DNA from: Nymphalis io
Lineage: Eukaryota; Arthropoda; Insecta; Lepidoptera; Nymphalidae
Direction of reading: 5' to 3'
Assembly (NCBI RefSeq): GCF_905147045.1
Contig: NC_065901.1
Span: 8,928,001-8,992,000 of the forward strand
DNA: 64,000 nucleotides
Shown here: positions 1 to 10,268 of the stretch, piece by piece
How positions within the stretch are numbered: position 1 is the stretch's first letter
Layout: each line of letters begins with the position of its first letter
Made by a program: the position numbers and the translations under genes
Notes under the pieces: generated by a model
Databases searched by the model: none
What the model was told of the DNA's origin: nothing
What the model saw: only the letters and a program-made list of their open reading frames with translations

Positions 1-373
1 TTTTTATAATAATTAATACTTTGGTTGAATTCAATTAGACTACAGTGATCGTTGTTGTTTCCCCTTTTGTTTAAACATAAAAACATTTACTGTAAGTTAT
101 ATATAAAACGTACATAATTATATGCTGCCCCTAACATCTCTGTAAAATTCGTTTTTTCTCCGGCTGCGTCAGCATTATATTAAGCTATATTGATTTTGAA
201 AAATTATGCAACATACCAAATGTCCTATGTCCGATTTGAAACTATAAACTAAAATAATATGTAAAAGTTCCATATCAGTCGGTTTAGTAGTTTTTGCGTG
301 AAACTGGAACAACATAACTTACCCCCTACCGTAATGCTATTATGATTGTGATGACTTCAATTTAAAATTTCAG
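1..373 (+). other. Intron 3' part of the first gene
   Basis: This stretch is AT-rich with no convincing coding frame and ends in a polypyrimidine-poor but plausible acceptor (cag at 371-373) in front of an open exon. Around 270-310 it carries a phrase resembling the 'cggtttagtagtttttgcgtgaaa' segment common in lepidopteran Helitron-like repeats, in reverse orientation. It is therefore read as intron, not intergenic DNA. Confidence 0.4.
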
Positions 374-736
374 GACGCTCAATTAACTGCGGAGGAGACG
401 CGACTTTTTATTCCGTTCTCAGCAATAATTGCTTTGGAATGTATAAAAACTAATGAAACTGAAAATTGTCATGCATCTGGAAAGCTTTATGTTACGCCCG
501 ATTTGACATTATTCTTTGACGCAAACGAAAAAAATATGACAATAACAGCAAAAGGTAATGACTTCGATCCCATTTGTGATATCAACACTGGAACGTGGGC
601 ATATGATTTAGAATATTTTAGTGTCTATGGTTTGGCTGATGAGTATAATAATTATGATAACCATAGAGAATTCAAAGAATTTACCGATTTGTGTCATTTA
701 GAAACTAGCGAAATTGTCATAAATTTGATATCTTAA
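374..736 (+). CDS. Terminal exon of an unrecognised gene (5' part outside window)
   Basis: An acceptor at 371-373 opens directly into a frame of 120 codons ending in TAA at 734-736. The peptide starts DAQLTAEETRLFIPFSAI and ends SEIVINLIS. It is acidic, contains four Cys, and shows no signal peptide, membrane span or motif that I recognise. The frame runs back to the acceptor without a stop, so this is a last exon and not a complete gene; the only in-frame start-like codon (TTG at 434) is not a believable start. AT-rich 3' sequence with attaaa-type signals follows at about 740. I do not know the family; the upstream exons lie beyond the left edge. Confidence 0.55.
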   Translation, partial: DAQLTAEETRLFIPFSAIIALECIKTNETENCHASGKLYVTPDLTLFFDANEKNMTITAKGNDFDPICDINTGTWAYDLEYFSVYGLADEYNNYDNHREFKEFTDLCHLETSEIVINLIS

Positions 737-2355
737 TCTATTAAACATTTTATTTTATAACGTGTGTACACTAATATAGTATTGTAGTTTTTTTTATATT
801 AAATATACAACAATATTGTTTGTTTAATTTTTCACTTCTCATTGAGAAGTTTTTGTACTTTGTCCACTTAATTATTAAGTCCAAATTATGAAACATCTAT
901 ACTTTTTGAAATCCCAAGATATTTTAATTGTATAAATCATGTAATTGTTTGTGAGCATGCTTTATCAACTCTAATTATATCAATTAGATAAAATCTAATC
1001 AGAATCAAACTGCAAATAGATTAATCATTAATCCTTTCGTCCTGAACATTTCTAAATGCGATTTTAAGTACGTTATAATAAAATTATAAATAATAATTTT
1101 ATGTCATGGCCGAGTGGCAAAAGGTCAATTAAAATAAATGTACACTCAATAACACAAATATGTCTTTATCAATAAAAACGAAATTCTAATAATGTGAATT
1201 AATGATACGCTAAGATATAACTTTTCGATGCAGTTTCGAAGCAGGAAAATCTAATAATTGGAACTAATCAAAAGACCACACCATATAGATTATTAATTGA
1301 ACCTACATAATTGAATTTTTTTCATACCCAAATAATAAGGCTGATATAATTCTTAAAAATAACGTCATTTTATTAAACATAGCTGATTAACACCGTGTCA
1401 AATAATAATAATGTATATAAAATAGTCACTGAGAGTTCAACTTCCCAGAATTAAGGATTATATAATAATTATTACCTCATATTATAATAATAAAAAGACA
1501 TTAACGATATATCGTGCTCTTAGGCAAAATATGAATACAAAAACTATATAATATGATAAGAAGATAATATAATATTATTTAAAAAAAAGGTACATAAACC
1601 CGGGGCTGCAATTACCATTTCATGTATGTATAATACGTAACTGCATGTAGATAAAAAGCAATAAACGAAAACATTTTAAATAATTAAACGTCAAAATGTT
1701 GAAAATAAATGCCAATGCTAATTATTTACATAACAAGCTTTCACCTTAATTCATCTAATTATGGAATGTCAGGAAGCTTCCAATCTATAAATACAAATAT
1801 ATAACTACGTACATTTAAAAAAAATGCAATTTAATAAATAAATGCTCTTTATTAATAAATAGAAATTAAATTAACGCTGAAAATTTAACTTCTTTGTATT
1901 ATAATACAATTAAAATTAAATACGAACTTACGCGAAATAATAAAAAACACACTAATTATTTTTAGTCTAATGGATATATTATTGAAAAAATTGAAAATAA
2001 AACATTCTTATTAATACCAATTAATATTTATTTTATCATTTAGGAGTAACAAAGTTTAATAGAATATGTTAATTGCTTATTTTGATTTGCTAACAAACCA
2101 GAAATCACTGAGATTAAAAGTAAAAGTAATTGGCAATGATAACTTCAACTCGTTATATAAATATTTAATATGATGTAATTTTGTTTGTCTATATCGTTAC
2201 ACACTTGTTGATAACAAACAGTATTTCATTGCGGGGATGCTGAGATATGACTCGACCTCATCTTGAACTTTGATAAATCAGTTTGTGGCAAATAACAGCT
2301 CATATACTGACGCGATCACTAGTTTCGGCATACTTTACTTGCATCAGTCAGGCTA
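737..2355. other. AT-rich intergenic region
   Basis: About 1.6 kb of very AT-rich DNA between the first gene's 3' end and the PRPS start. I see many short A/T runs and no open frame, tRNA or repeat that I can name. The last 100 bases (gcgatcactagtttcggc to the ATG) are the likely promoter and leader of the PRPS gene; a TCAGT initiator-like pentamer sits at 2344-2348, only a few bases before the ATG, so it is not a firm start site. Confidence 0.5.
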
Positions 2356-3396
2356 ATGACATCAGACGTAAATAACGGAAAATTAGTGGACTTGAAACAG
2401 AATCAAAAAGAAACGAACACCACAGAGCAAATTTCCAGAATGCCAAACATAAAAGTATTTACTGGAAGTTCGCATCCAGATTTAGCGAAAAGAATCGTCA
2501 CTAGACTTGGTCTAGATTTAAGCAGAGCTACCACTAAAAAGTTCAGTAACAAGGAAACGAATGTTGAAATTGGTGAATCCGTCCGTGGAGAAGATGTGTA
2601 TATTGTGCAAAGTGGTTGCGGCGAAATTAATGATAACCTTATGGAACTGCTGATCATGATTAATGCTTGTAAAATCGCATCAGCTTCCCGAGTAACAGCA
2701 GTTATTCCATGTTTCCCTTACTCGAGGCAAGACAAGAAAGAAAAAAGTCGTGCCCCAATCACAGCTAAACTTCTTGCTAACCTTATATCAGTTGCTGGAG
2801 CTGATCATGTCATTACGATAGATTTACACGCATTTCAAATTCAAGGTTTCTTTAACATTCCCGTTGACAACTTATACGCAGAGCCAGCAATCACCAAGTG
2901 GATAAAAGATAATATTCCAGAATGGAAAAGTAGCGTTATGGTTTCGCCTGATGCTGGCGGTGTAAAGCGTATGACATCTATAGCAGACAGACTTGATATC
3001 GACTTTGCTATTATTCATAAAGAAAGACAAAGAGCGAACGACGTAGATTCAACAGTTTTGGTAGGTGACGTAAGAAATAGAACGGCTATTATGGTTGATG
3101 ATATGGCTGACACCTGTGATACCATTGTCAAAGGAGCTGAAAAATTACGTGAAGCTGGTGCTAATAAAATTTACGCTATATTAACTCATGGAGTTCTTGC
3201 CGGTAACGCCATTGATAAAATAAACAATTCATGCTTGGAGGCTTTGGTAGTAACAAATACAATACCTCAAGATAAAAATATGAAACTGTGCCCAAAATTA
3301 CAGACCATGGACATTTCAGTGATGCTAGCAGAGGCTATACGAAGAACCCATTATGCAGAGTCGGTTTCGTATCTCTTTACAAACGTCCCCTATTAA
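2356..3396 (+). CDS. Prps: Ribose-phosphate pyrophosphokinase (PRPP synthetase), intronless, substituted PRPP loop
   Basis: The protein of 346 residues has a 28-residue Lys/Asn/Gln-rich N-terminal extension, then an uninterrupted core of 318 residues, the length of animal PRPS1. Family role: transfer of pyrophosphate from ATP to ribose-5-phosphate, giving PRPP for purine, pyrimidine and NAD synthesis. Visible motifs: FSNKET (ATP site), CFPYSRQDKKEKSRAP, DLHAFQIQGFF (metal and ATP histidine; Phe replaces the usual Ser at PRPS1 position 132), VSPDAGGVKR, HKER with the catalytic Lys and Arg (222, 224), and the ribose-5-phosphate loop VDDMADTCDT. In that loop residue 255 (PRPS1 Gly227) is Asp. 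There are no introns and no frame damage. Animal Prps genes I know are split, so a retrocopy is likely (inference). With an acidic residue in the phosphate loop it may be weakly active or regulatory. The ATG at 2356 is the first in frame; the ATG at 2440 would give the bare core. Confidence 0.9.
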   Translation: MTSDVNNGKLVDLKQNQKETNTTEQISRMPNIKVFTGSSHPDLAKRIVTRLGLDLSRATTKKFSNKETNVEIGESVRGEDVYIVQSGCGEINDNLMELLIMINACKIASASRVTAVIPCFPYSRQDKKEKSRAPITAKLLANLISVAGADHVITIDLHAFQIQGFFNIPVDNLYAEPAITKWIKDNIPEWKSSVMVSPDAGGVKRMTSIADRLDIDFAIIHKERQRANDVDSTVLVGDVRNRTAIMVDDMADTCDTIVKGAEKLREAGANKIYAILTHGVLAGNAIDKINNSCLEALVVTNTIPQDKNMKLCPKLQTMDISVMLAEAIRRTHYAESVSYLFTNVPY

Positions 3397-4853
3397 TTAT
3401 ATTAAAAATAAGTCACTGGCTGAACACTGAACAATTTGAAGTTGAATTATTATAAGCTTCTAGCTTTCTGATATCCTAAAAAAACTTGTATAAGACAAAA
3501 ATTAAACGAATTGTTCAATAATATATAATACCTTTAATTTCATATGTTAATTTCATTCCAACACTTGGCTGTATCGAGTTATACTTGCAATTACGTTTCT
3601 TATAAATTAATCAAATTATCTTATTACGTTAAATCAACACGCCGAGAACGTAAACAAACAAACAATGGATCATAAATCAATACGTCAAGAGCAGAAAGAG
3701 TGTTGCTTATTAAATTATGTAGATCATAGTGAACTAGATTTATTCAAATCTTGTTATAAATAATAATACATTTAAGTGGGAAATCTTATTTATTAGCAAA
3801 AAATATATTATGAAATAAATCATTGTAGCAAATTATAAGTATTTCGCAAAATGTAAGTTTATACATATATTTTTCGATTTTATGTAGAAACGACTATTTG
3901 AACAAAAATCCAATAATCAAAGATCGTCTGGAAGAAAATGCCGAAAGCAATAAAACTGCCTTAGCGAACTCTTTGTTATTAATTTCAGTATAAAATTTGT
4001 AATAAAGTAGACTATATTGTTGTTTTACTTCAATCATACTCAAATTCTATTTCTATCATGTAACTTATTTGAAATATAAATTTAATAATCTTTTAACAAT
4101 AATTATCTCACCAGGTAGGTACTTATGTTAATCCTTGATTGTTGGACTTTGGTGCCTTTACTACAACAAACATGTTATTAAAATTGTAATTTAATCGGTT
4201 TTTTTATATACATCATTACAATAATAGCAACGTATGTTTCCTAGATTACTATCATTCCATTTTTCTTCAATCACGTATAAAGCTTGTGTTACGAGTGGGG
4301 ATAAAATGCTTAATAAAACAAATAAGGCATATTTCTCAACACAATATAATACTTTCTAGGTACAGAAGCAAAATTCTGACAATTTAATTTAATTTTAACC
4401 CCTATTTCATGTATATATTTATTTCATAAATTTCGGTAGACACTTTTTTTGGGTTTATTAATAGGTCATCGTTTTTAGATACTTCTTACCACTTTGTTCT
4501 CTGCGAACTCCAAGGTTTGTGCTGCGTTTTGCACGTTACCGCTACGCAGTGTTGGCAAATGTCCGATTTAGGTCGTATCGTATTCATACGATTTTATATG
4601 TTTTATAATAATAATAATATTTTTTTTATTCAAGTAACAACTAATATACAAAAAAATAAACACTACTATCTATTACTTATACAATTTACTGGTCCAGCTG
4701 AAACTTTACAACAGCGGTTTATAAATATACAGTCTAGTCTGTTAGCAACAATGATTAGAATTTTGTTGGAGCTGACCCGCACCCTGTGAACCAAGGATAC
4801 ACACTTTTTTCGCATTAATGCGTAAAAACAGTCTATATTCGCTTCAGCAAACA
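3397..4853. other. Intergenic, AT-rich, no gene seen
   Basis: This is the PRPS 3' flank followed by AT-rich DNA. No poly(A) tract follows the PRPS stop closely enough to date a retrocopy. Around 4280 the phrase 'agcttgtgtta(c/g)gagtgggga' recurs near 13668, so both are probably pieces of one old repeat. Nothing else is supported. Confidence 0.4.
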
Positions 4854-5643
4854 TCATTTGGCATAGGCTTCACAAGCTGCTAATAGTTTTCTTAGACCAC
4901 AAACTGATGCGCTAAGCAAAACCATATCATCAGCGTAACTGATATTATTGACGTTAACTCTATCAATATGGCAACCAACATGCTGGTTACTGAGTATATC
5001 AATGAGCTCGTTAATATAAAGATTGAAGAGCGTAGGTGAGCTTAGCCCTCCTCGCCTTACCCCACATTCCAAACTATATGATCGAGATAGCGCTCCATCC
5101 CATTTGACATTGTTAATTTGATTGCTATACCAATGTTTTAAAATTCTAGTAACCTCTGGTGGTATTTGTGTCTGTTCCAGCTTTATCCAAAGGATATCAT
5201 AGGCAACCAAATCAAATGTTTTCGACAGATCGAGAAAACATGCGTAAATAGGTGTTTTACGGTGCGTATAGTATTTTACAGTTTGCTTAACTTAATATTG
5301 CAGTTTCAGTCAAGAGACCAGATCGAAAACCAAACTGATTATCATATGGCTTAAAATATTTATAAAGTTGATTGTTGAGCACACTGTCAAAAACTTTGGA
5401 AATTATCGTAGCTAGTGATATAGGCCTATAATTATTCTTATCTGAACTATCACCCGTTTTATTTTTTATATTAAGTATCACTATTGTTTTTATCATATTA
5501 CTTGGCAAATATGCATGAGATAGACAAAAGGAAAATAACATTGCCAAGATTCTGGGCAAATGAGGACCAACACGTTGTAGATGTTCAACGTTGGGACCAT
5601 AGCTAAACTATTTATTGTCTGTGCAATGTCAAAGGCACTAACT
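4854..5643 (-). pseudogene. Non-LTR retrotransposon reverse transcriptase fragment (decayed)
   Basis: Read on the minus strand, this gives consecutive blocks of a LINE reverse transcriptase: PRILAMLFSFCLSHAYLPS, KNNYRPISLATIISKVFDS, FGFRSG, then (after a frameshift near 5211-5290) CFLDLSKTFDLVAYDILW, ECGVRRGGLSSPTLFNLYIN and NISYADDMVLLSAS. The YADD catalytic box is present, but the frame is broken and both ends are missing. The upstream part of the LINE is cut at 5643 by the DNA transposon that follows and appears to resume beyond 6787. It is a dead copy; I do not assign the clade. Confidence 0.8.
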
Positions 5644-6779
5644 CGTAGACAGAGAAACTATTAGACGCAACGACGATTTTCTCCTCACTTACACAAGAAA
5701 GAGAACGAAAATTACGTTACAAATGGTTTCGACAGAGATAGAATTATCAAATCTTTTGTCCCTTATCGCGTAACCAGTTTTGGTGTTTGTTTCGCTACTT
5801 GAGTAGCGAAACAAACACCAAACTTGACAGTTGGTGGGTTCATTGTGTTTTTTGTTCAATTTTTGCTTATTTTTATGTTAGAAAACTATTCTAATCCAGT
5901 GAAAAGGCCGAGAAACAATCCTTATATCATATCGAAGGTTATACAATGGTGCATTGTCGTATTATTTCATGTTAAAGCGATAGCAAGAAGAAAATTGTTG
6001 CCGGCATGTGTTTTTACGCGTAAGTACGTCTATTTTGTCCCTAAATATAGGTTCTCAGTGATATTTATTTATGCCCTAGCAGGACGAAACCTTATATTGC
6101 ATTAAAATCCTGAAGATAATAGGATTTTCCAGTTTTTATCATTCATAACCTATAATTATTTACCATGAAAGTGCTGCCAGCGTCAGCTAAAAAAAAGTCC
6201 CGATTTTTGATAAAAAATATCGACTCGTCGAGAATGTAAACAAATAAATACGGATTCCAATAATAACCTAAAGTGCTTCGTTATATGTAAATATGTTATT
6301 TTAATTTATTCGTTCTCCTATTTATAATTACCTAACGACAACATTATTTAACATTCTTCATTAATTTATAATATTATTATATTCTGAATCAAGAGGTTAA
6401 CATAGAAATGTATGTGGCAACCTTTCTTTATTAATAATTTAATTCAGTGATTTAGATTTCAACATCTGAGGGGAATGCTAATCCAGTACCATGTAAAGAT
6501 GCTGAAATACTATTGATAACGGAAACAAAAACAAACAATGCAACAGGTTTTGGGTGTAGTTGGAAAACAAAAAAATATTTTAAACAAAAAAATGAATAAT
6601 AAATATTAAAAAGTAAAATTTAATAACCTTATTTTTTTTTTAATTAAATCCCGAAAATTATTTATCTCCCAAACGGGGAATGCAGTTACTATGGCAACAT
6701 TATACGCACATATTGACAAACTATCTCTGTCTCAATCGCGGTTTCACGGCCCCTTGGTCTATTTGTTTCTCTGTCTACG
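5644..6779. mobile_element. Non-autonomous DNA transposon with 8-bp target duplication (hAT-like MITE)
   Basis: The element begins cgtagacagagaaacTatTag and ends with the complementary sequence. The terminal inverted repeats agree over about 23 bases with two mismatches (5644-5666 and 6757-6779). It is flanked on both sides by cactaact (5636-5643 and 6780-6787), an 8-bp target duplication as made by hAT (and P or Merlin) transposases. A second inverted motif (cagagatag / ctatctctg) lies just inside the ends. The 93-codon frame at 5824-6105 shows no transposase motif, so the element is non-autonomous. It is inserted in a LINE fragment. It also carries the hairpin listed separately at 5779-5822. 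Superfamily is inferred from target-site length only. Confidence 0.75.
5779..5822. repeat. Perfect inverted duplication, 21-bp arms, 2-bp spacer
   Basis: The left arm is 5779-5799 (tttggtgtttgtttcgctac followed by t) and the right arm 5802-5822 is its exact reverse complement. The spacer is tg. It lies inside the DNA transposon and could extrude as a hairpin. Confidence 0.9.
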
Positions 6780-6787
6780 CACTAACT

Positions 6788-7691
6788 CTTTATCTACAGA
6801 CTGAAAATTAGGTGTAGACTTTGCAGGTCACGATCTAGATATAAATCGTGCATGATTCATGCGACTTTTTCACATATGCCAAAAACCTTAAGATATGTAC
6901 TGGTTAATTAAAATAATCAAACATCACTTTTTACAATTCTAACCAAACCAACAATCACTAGTCGGTGATATTCTTTATACTCACTTAATTATAATCCGGA
7001 TTCCAGGCTGTACACCTTTGGCTAAGCAACACATCAAACACAGTTATATTAATTTAAACCGACAAAGTAAATGCTTGATAAAAAAATGAACATAAAACTG
7101 TAGATTCATATCACAAGGATTAGGTGTGCTTTTTTTATGCTCTTAGTTGTTTATTGTAATTTTTTTTCTAATAACCTTCTTTGGAAATACGACTTTTTTA
7201 TTTACCCATGTAAGACCGTAAATTATCGGGCAAATATCGGGCGACACTGCCGCTACGGAACAGAATTGTCAAAACGTAAAATTTGTTGACTTGATCATGA
7301 CATTTGTAATCTAAAATAATATTATTACAATATATACCTACATAATATAATACGCTTACTATATTATCCTAGTGATTACTTTTATAGCTGCCTATCTAAT
7401 ATTGTATCGAAACTAAATGTTAAACATAATGAAATATTTGTAGCCAATAAAATAGATATGTAAGTAGATTTTGTATAAGTTGCTTTCAATATATTTACTA
7501 TATATGTTTATTATATATAAGGACTTAATATTGCAATAATATATAATTGAATTTTAAAGAATAAGGTATTGGTTAAAATGTCAATTAGTCACCATTTTAC
7601 TTAAAGATACTTAATTTTAGTTGTCATAAGAACCTTAAAATCTTGAATATTAGAATAAGACTTTTGTAATGTACCTACCACCTGCCACAGA
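6788..7691. other. Intergenic: LINE remnant, then AT-rich flank
   Basis: The first part (to about 6860) is probably the upstream continuation of the minus-strand LINE cut by the transposon. The rest is AT-rich with no supported gene. Directly before the GST start codon the sequence cctgccacag could be a splice acceptor for an upstream untranslated exon. Confidence 0.35.
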
Positions 7692-9704
7692 ATGATGCCT
7701 ACAACAATATATAAAGTCGATGCTAGTCCACCAGCCCGCGCTGTGTTGATGGTTGCTGATCTTCTTGATATCAAATACAATGCATGTGATATAAATCCCT
7801 TGTTGCGGGAACAAGACACCCCCGATATGACCAAGGTAATGTAGCTTGTCAAAATAATATTAATTTAAACAACTTAATTATGTTTATAGCCAATTATATA
7901 AAAATCTTAAGCAAAGCAGTAAGAATCTAATCAAATATAAGTGAGTTTTATCTTTATTTTTATATCTTTGGCTTATAAAGAGAAGACTGTATGATATTTG
8001 CTTGTGTACTATTCATTTTTGTGATCTCTTCCAAAGTATTTAAAGGCTTTTATCTTTCTGTCTCTCTTGTTTTACAGGCAGTCATACATTAATATATTGT
8101 TCGAAGGCAAATAAATTGTAATACAATATATTTATTATACTTGCTATAATAATATTTTTTTTTTTTACTAAAACTCATTTGATATTATGGATTCTTTAAT
8201 TTCAGAAAAATCCTATGAGAACTGTTCCATTCATAGAAGAGGATGGTTTTTATTTAGGTGACAGGTTAGCAAATAACCCACAATAATAATAATATATCAA
8301 AAGAATGTCACATGATTATATTAACTATTTGTTTTCAGTATACATTCCGTTCATTCTAACAATGTCAATTAACGGTTTTTTTACATTTTACATAAACAAT
8401 CTTTTCATTACTTATTCTTTATTGTAAATTTATTTGTCAATACCAGATGTACAGTTACTATTGCAAAAAATCTAATTATAATAATTATAAGTTTTTAAAA
8501 AGATTGTTAATACTACACAACTATAGTTATAAATTGTTTCACCATTACATATCTACAATTATTAATTCTTACTTATCTTAATATTGAATGAGAAAATGCA
8601 GTTGTGTTAAATTTTACTTTAGTCGAAACTTTTTTACTGTGCAATAAAGCATTTAAAAATATAAATAAAACTATCTTATCAATAGTACGAGATATATGTT
8701 ATATACAATTATCATAGTTATGTAAATTATTTACAATTTGAAAAAAAAAATTCATTACACATTTCTTTTTTAGTCATGCCATTATTTTATATTTATTTGA
8801 TAAATATGGAAAGCCAGAACACTCATATCTTTATCCGACTGATAAACAGAAAAGAGCTACAATAAACCAGCGACTTTTCTTTGATTGTGGGATTTTGTTT
8901 CCCTATCTAAGAGCAGTAATGGTGAGAAATTATTAATTTAATAATAGCATACACTTCTTGAAATCATAATAAATGTTGTTTTTCATGTTTAATTAAACTT
9001 TTAATGTAATTTGTAATATACAATATTAAAAATAAAACAGAAGTAAAAAAAATAAGTTGAATATATTGATGAAATTTTGACACAATTCCAGGCACCGACA
9101 TATACAGGAAGACTGACAGAGTTATCAAGGTCTATGGTAAGGAATATAGAAAATGGGTATAGGATGCTGGAAGCATATTTGTCCAATTCAACATACTTGG
9201 CTGATGATGTTATAACATTAGCCGATTTGAGTGTGATTACAACTATGTCGACCTTGCATGGTTTACTTCCTATAGACAGTAAAAAGTAAGTAGTTTTGGA
9301 GAAATTTTGAATCTCTTTTTTGTACATATATTTAACATTATAAGTTACAAATATTTCCTTCTATAAAAAACGCAAAAAATTAGGACAATTTTCAATGTAT
9401 TTATGTTTAGATTGTAATCTTTAAACATGTTTTTAGTATCAACAGGATGTATTATTAAAGGTAGTTTATTTAATGAATATCTTAAATAAAAAGCATTTCA
9501 GGAGTGAATTAAAAAAAATTCAAACTCAATAGTTTTGGTAAAATTAATTAATCTTCCAGATATCCAAAGTTGATGAATTGGTTCGAAAAGATGTCAGAAA
9601 AAGAAATATGTAAAAGAATTAATCAACCTGGAGCTGACCAACATGTTGCTGGACTTAAAGCATTTATGGAAAATAATAAGCTTAATCAGAAATCAAAACT
9701 ATGA
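7692..9704 (+). CDS. Glutathione S-transferase, epsilon-like, five exons
   Basis: Coding exons are 7692-7835, 8206-8264, 8774-8921, 9092-9285 and 9560-9704; phases join cleanly to 229 residues (228 if the second ATG at 7695 is used). The N-terminal thioredoxin-like domain has the insect delta/epsilon signature DASPPARAV with the catalytic Ser at residue 12, then NPMRTVPFIEEDG and GDSHAI, the glutathione-binding strand and turn (Asp where Glu is more usual). The all-alpha C-terminal domain contains YLADDVITLADLSV and YPKLMNWFEKM. Family role: conjugation of glutathione to electrophiles in the cytosol, often insecticide or plant-toxin detoxification; the substrate cannot be read from sequence. 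An AATAAA lies at 9714-9719. The neighbouring UBE2Q gene converges on it. Assignment to epsilon rather than delta is by overall look only. Confidence 0.9.
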
Positions 9705-9854
9705 TATCCCAGAAATAAAATACAAAAGATTTTTATAACTGTTATTTTGGCATAAAATGAATTGTAAAATAGAGTTGTTGCTGATACTAGAGTATTATAT
9801 GGAAAGTGGTATAAAATATAAACAACATATATCGTTACGAATCACAGGTTTTCT

Positions 9855-9860
9855 TTTATT
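9855..9860 (-). terminator. Candidate polyadenylation signal of the UBE2Q gene
   Basis: TTTATT here reads AATAAA on the minus strand, about 410 nt after the UBE2Q stop codon. If used, the two convergent genes (GST and UBE2Q) end roughly 100 bp apart. Confidence 0.4.
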
Positions 9861-10268
9861 TCAATAACTAAAACGAAATGCAAAGAATTTTCCAACTTTA
9901 CACTCCAGTAACGTCTAGGGCTACCATATGGATAACTTTATGAGAAATTATTGATTACAAAAAACGTTACACATTAAACATTTCCTATAAGTCTTATAAG
10001 GTTTCTCGTGTCGCCCGTCGCACTCAGAACATTAATAGCACTTATTATATCGATTAAAGTACACAATACTATACCGAATCTTCCACATGTTGTCCATCCA
10101 TACACAACACATTTCTAATGCGCGCAATCATACAAACATTTATGGAGACTATGTTCGACGCGAACTTATCAAGTCACTTGTCAAAATTTTGAAGGATAGT
10201 GTTTGTATTTGGGCGTTACTGACGTATGTTGCACGTTAGTCTTATTTTTAGGGCAAGAGCAGCCTGGA

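Noticed and set aside
5824..6105. 93-codon frame inside the 1.1-kb transposon
   Set aside because: No transposase or other domain; hydrophobic then basic composition typical of chance frames; the frame begins within the hairpin flank.
7601..7852. 83-codon minus frame
   Set aside because: It is the antisense of GST exon 1, which carries the clear DASPPARAV motif on the plus strand.
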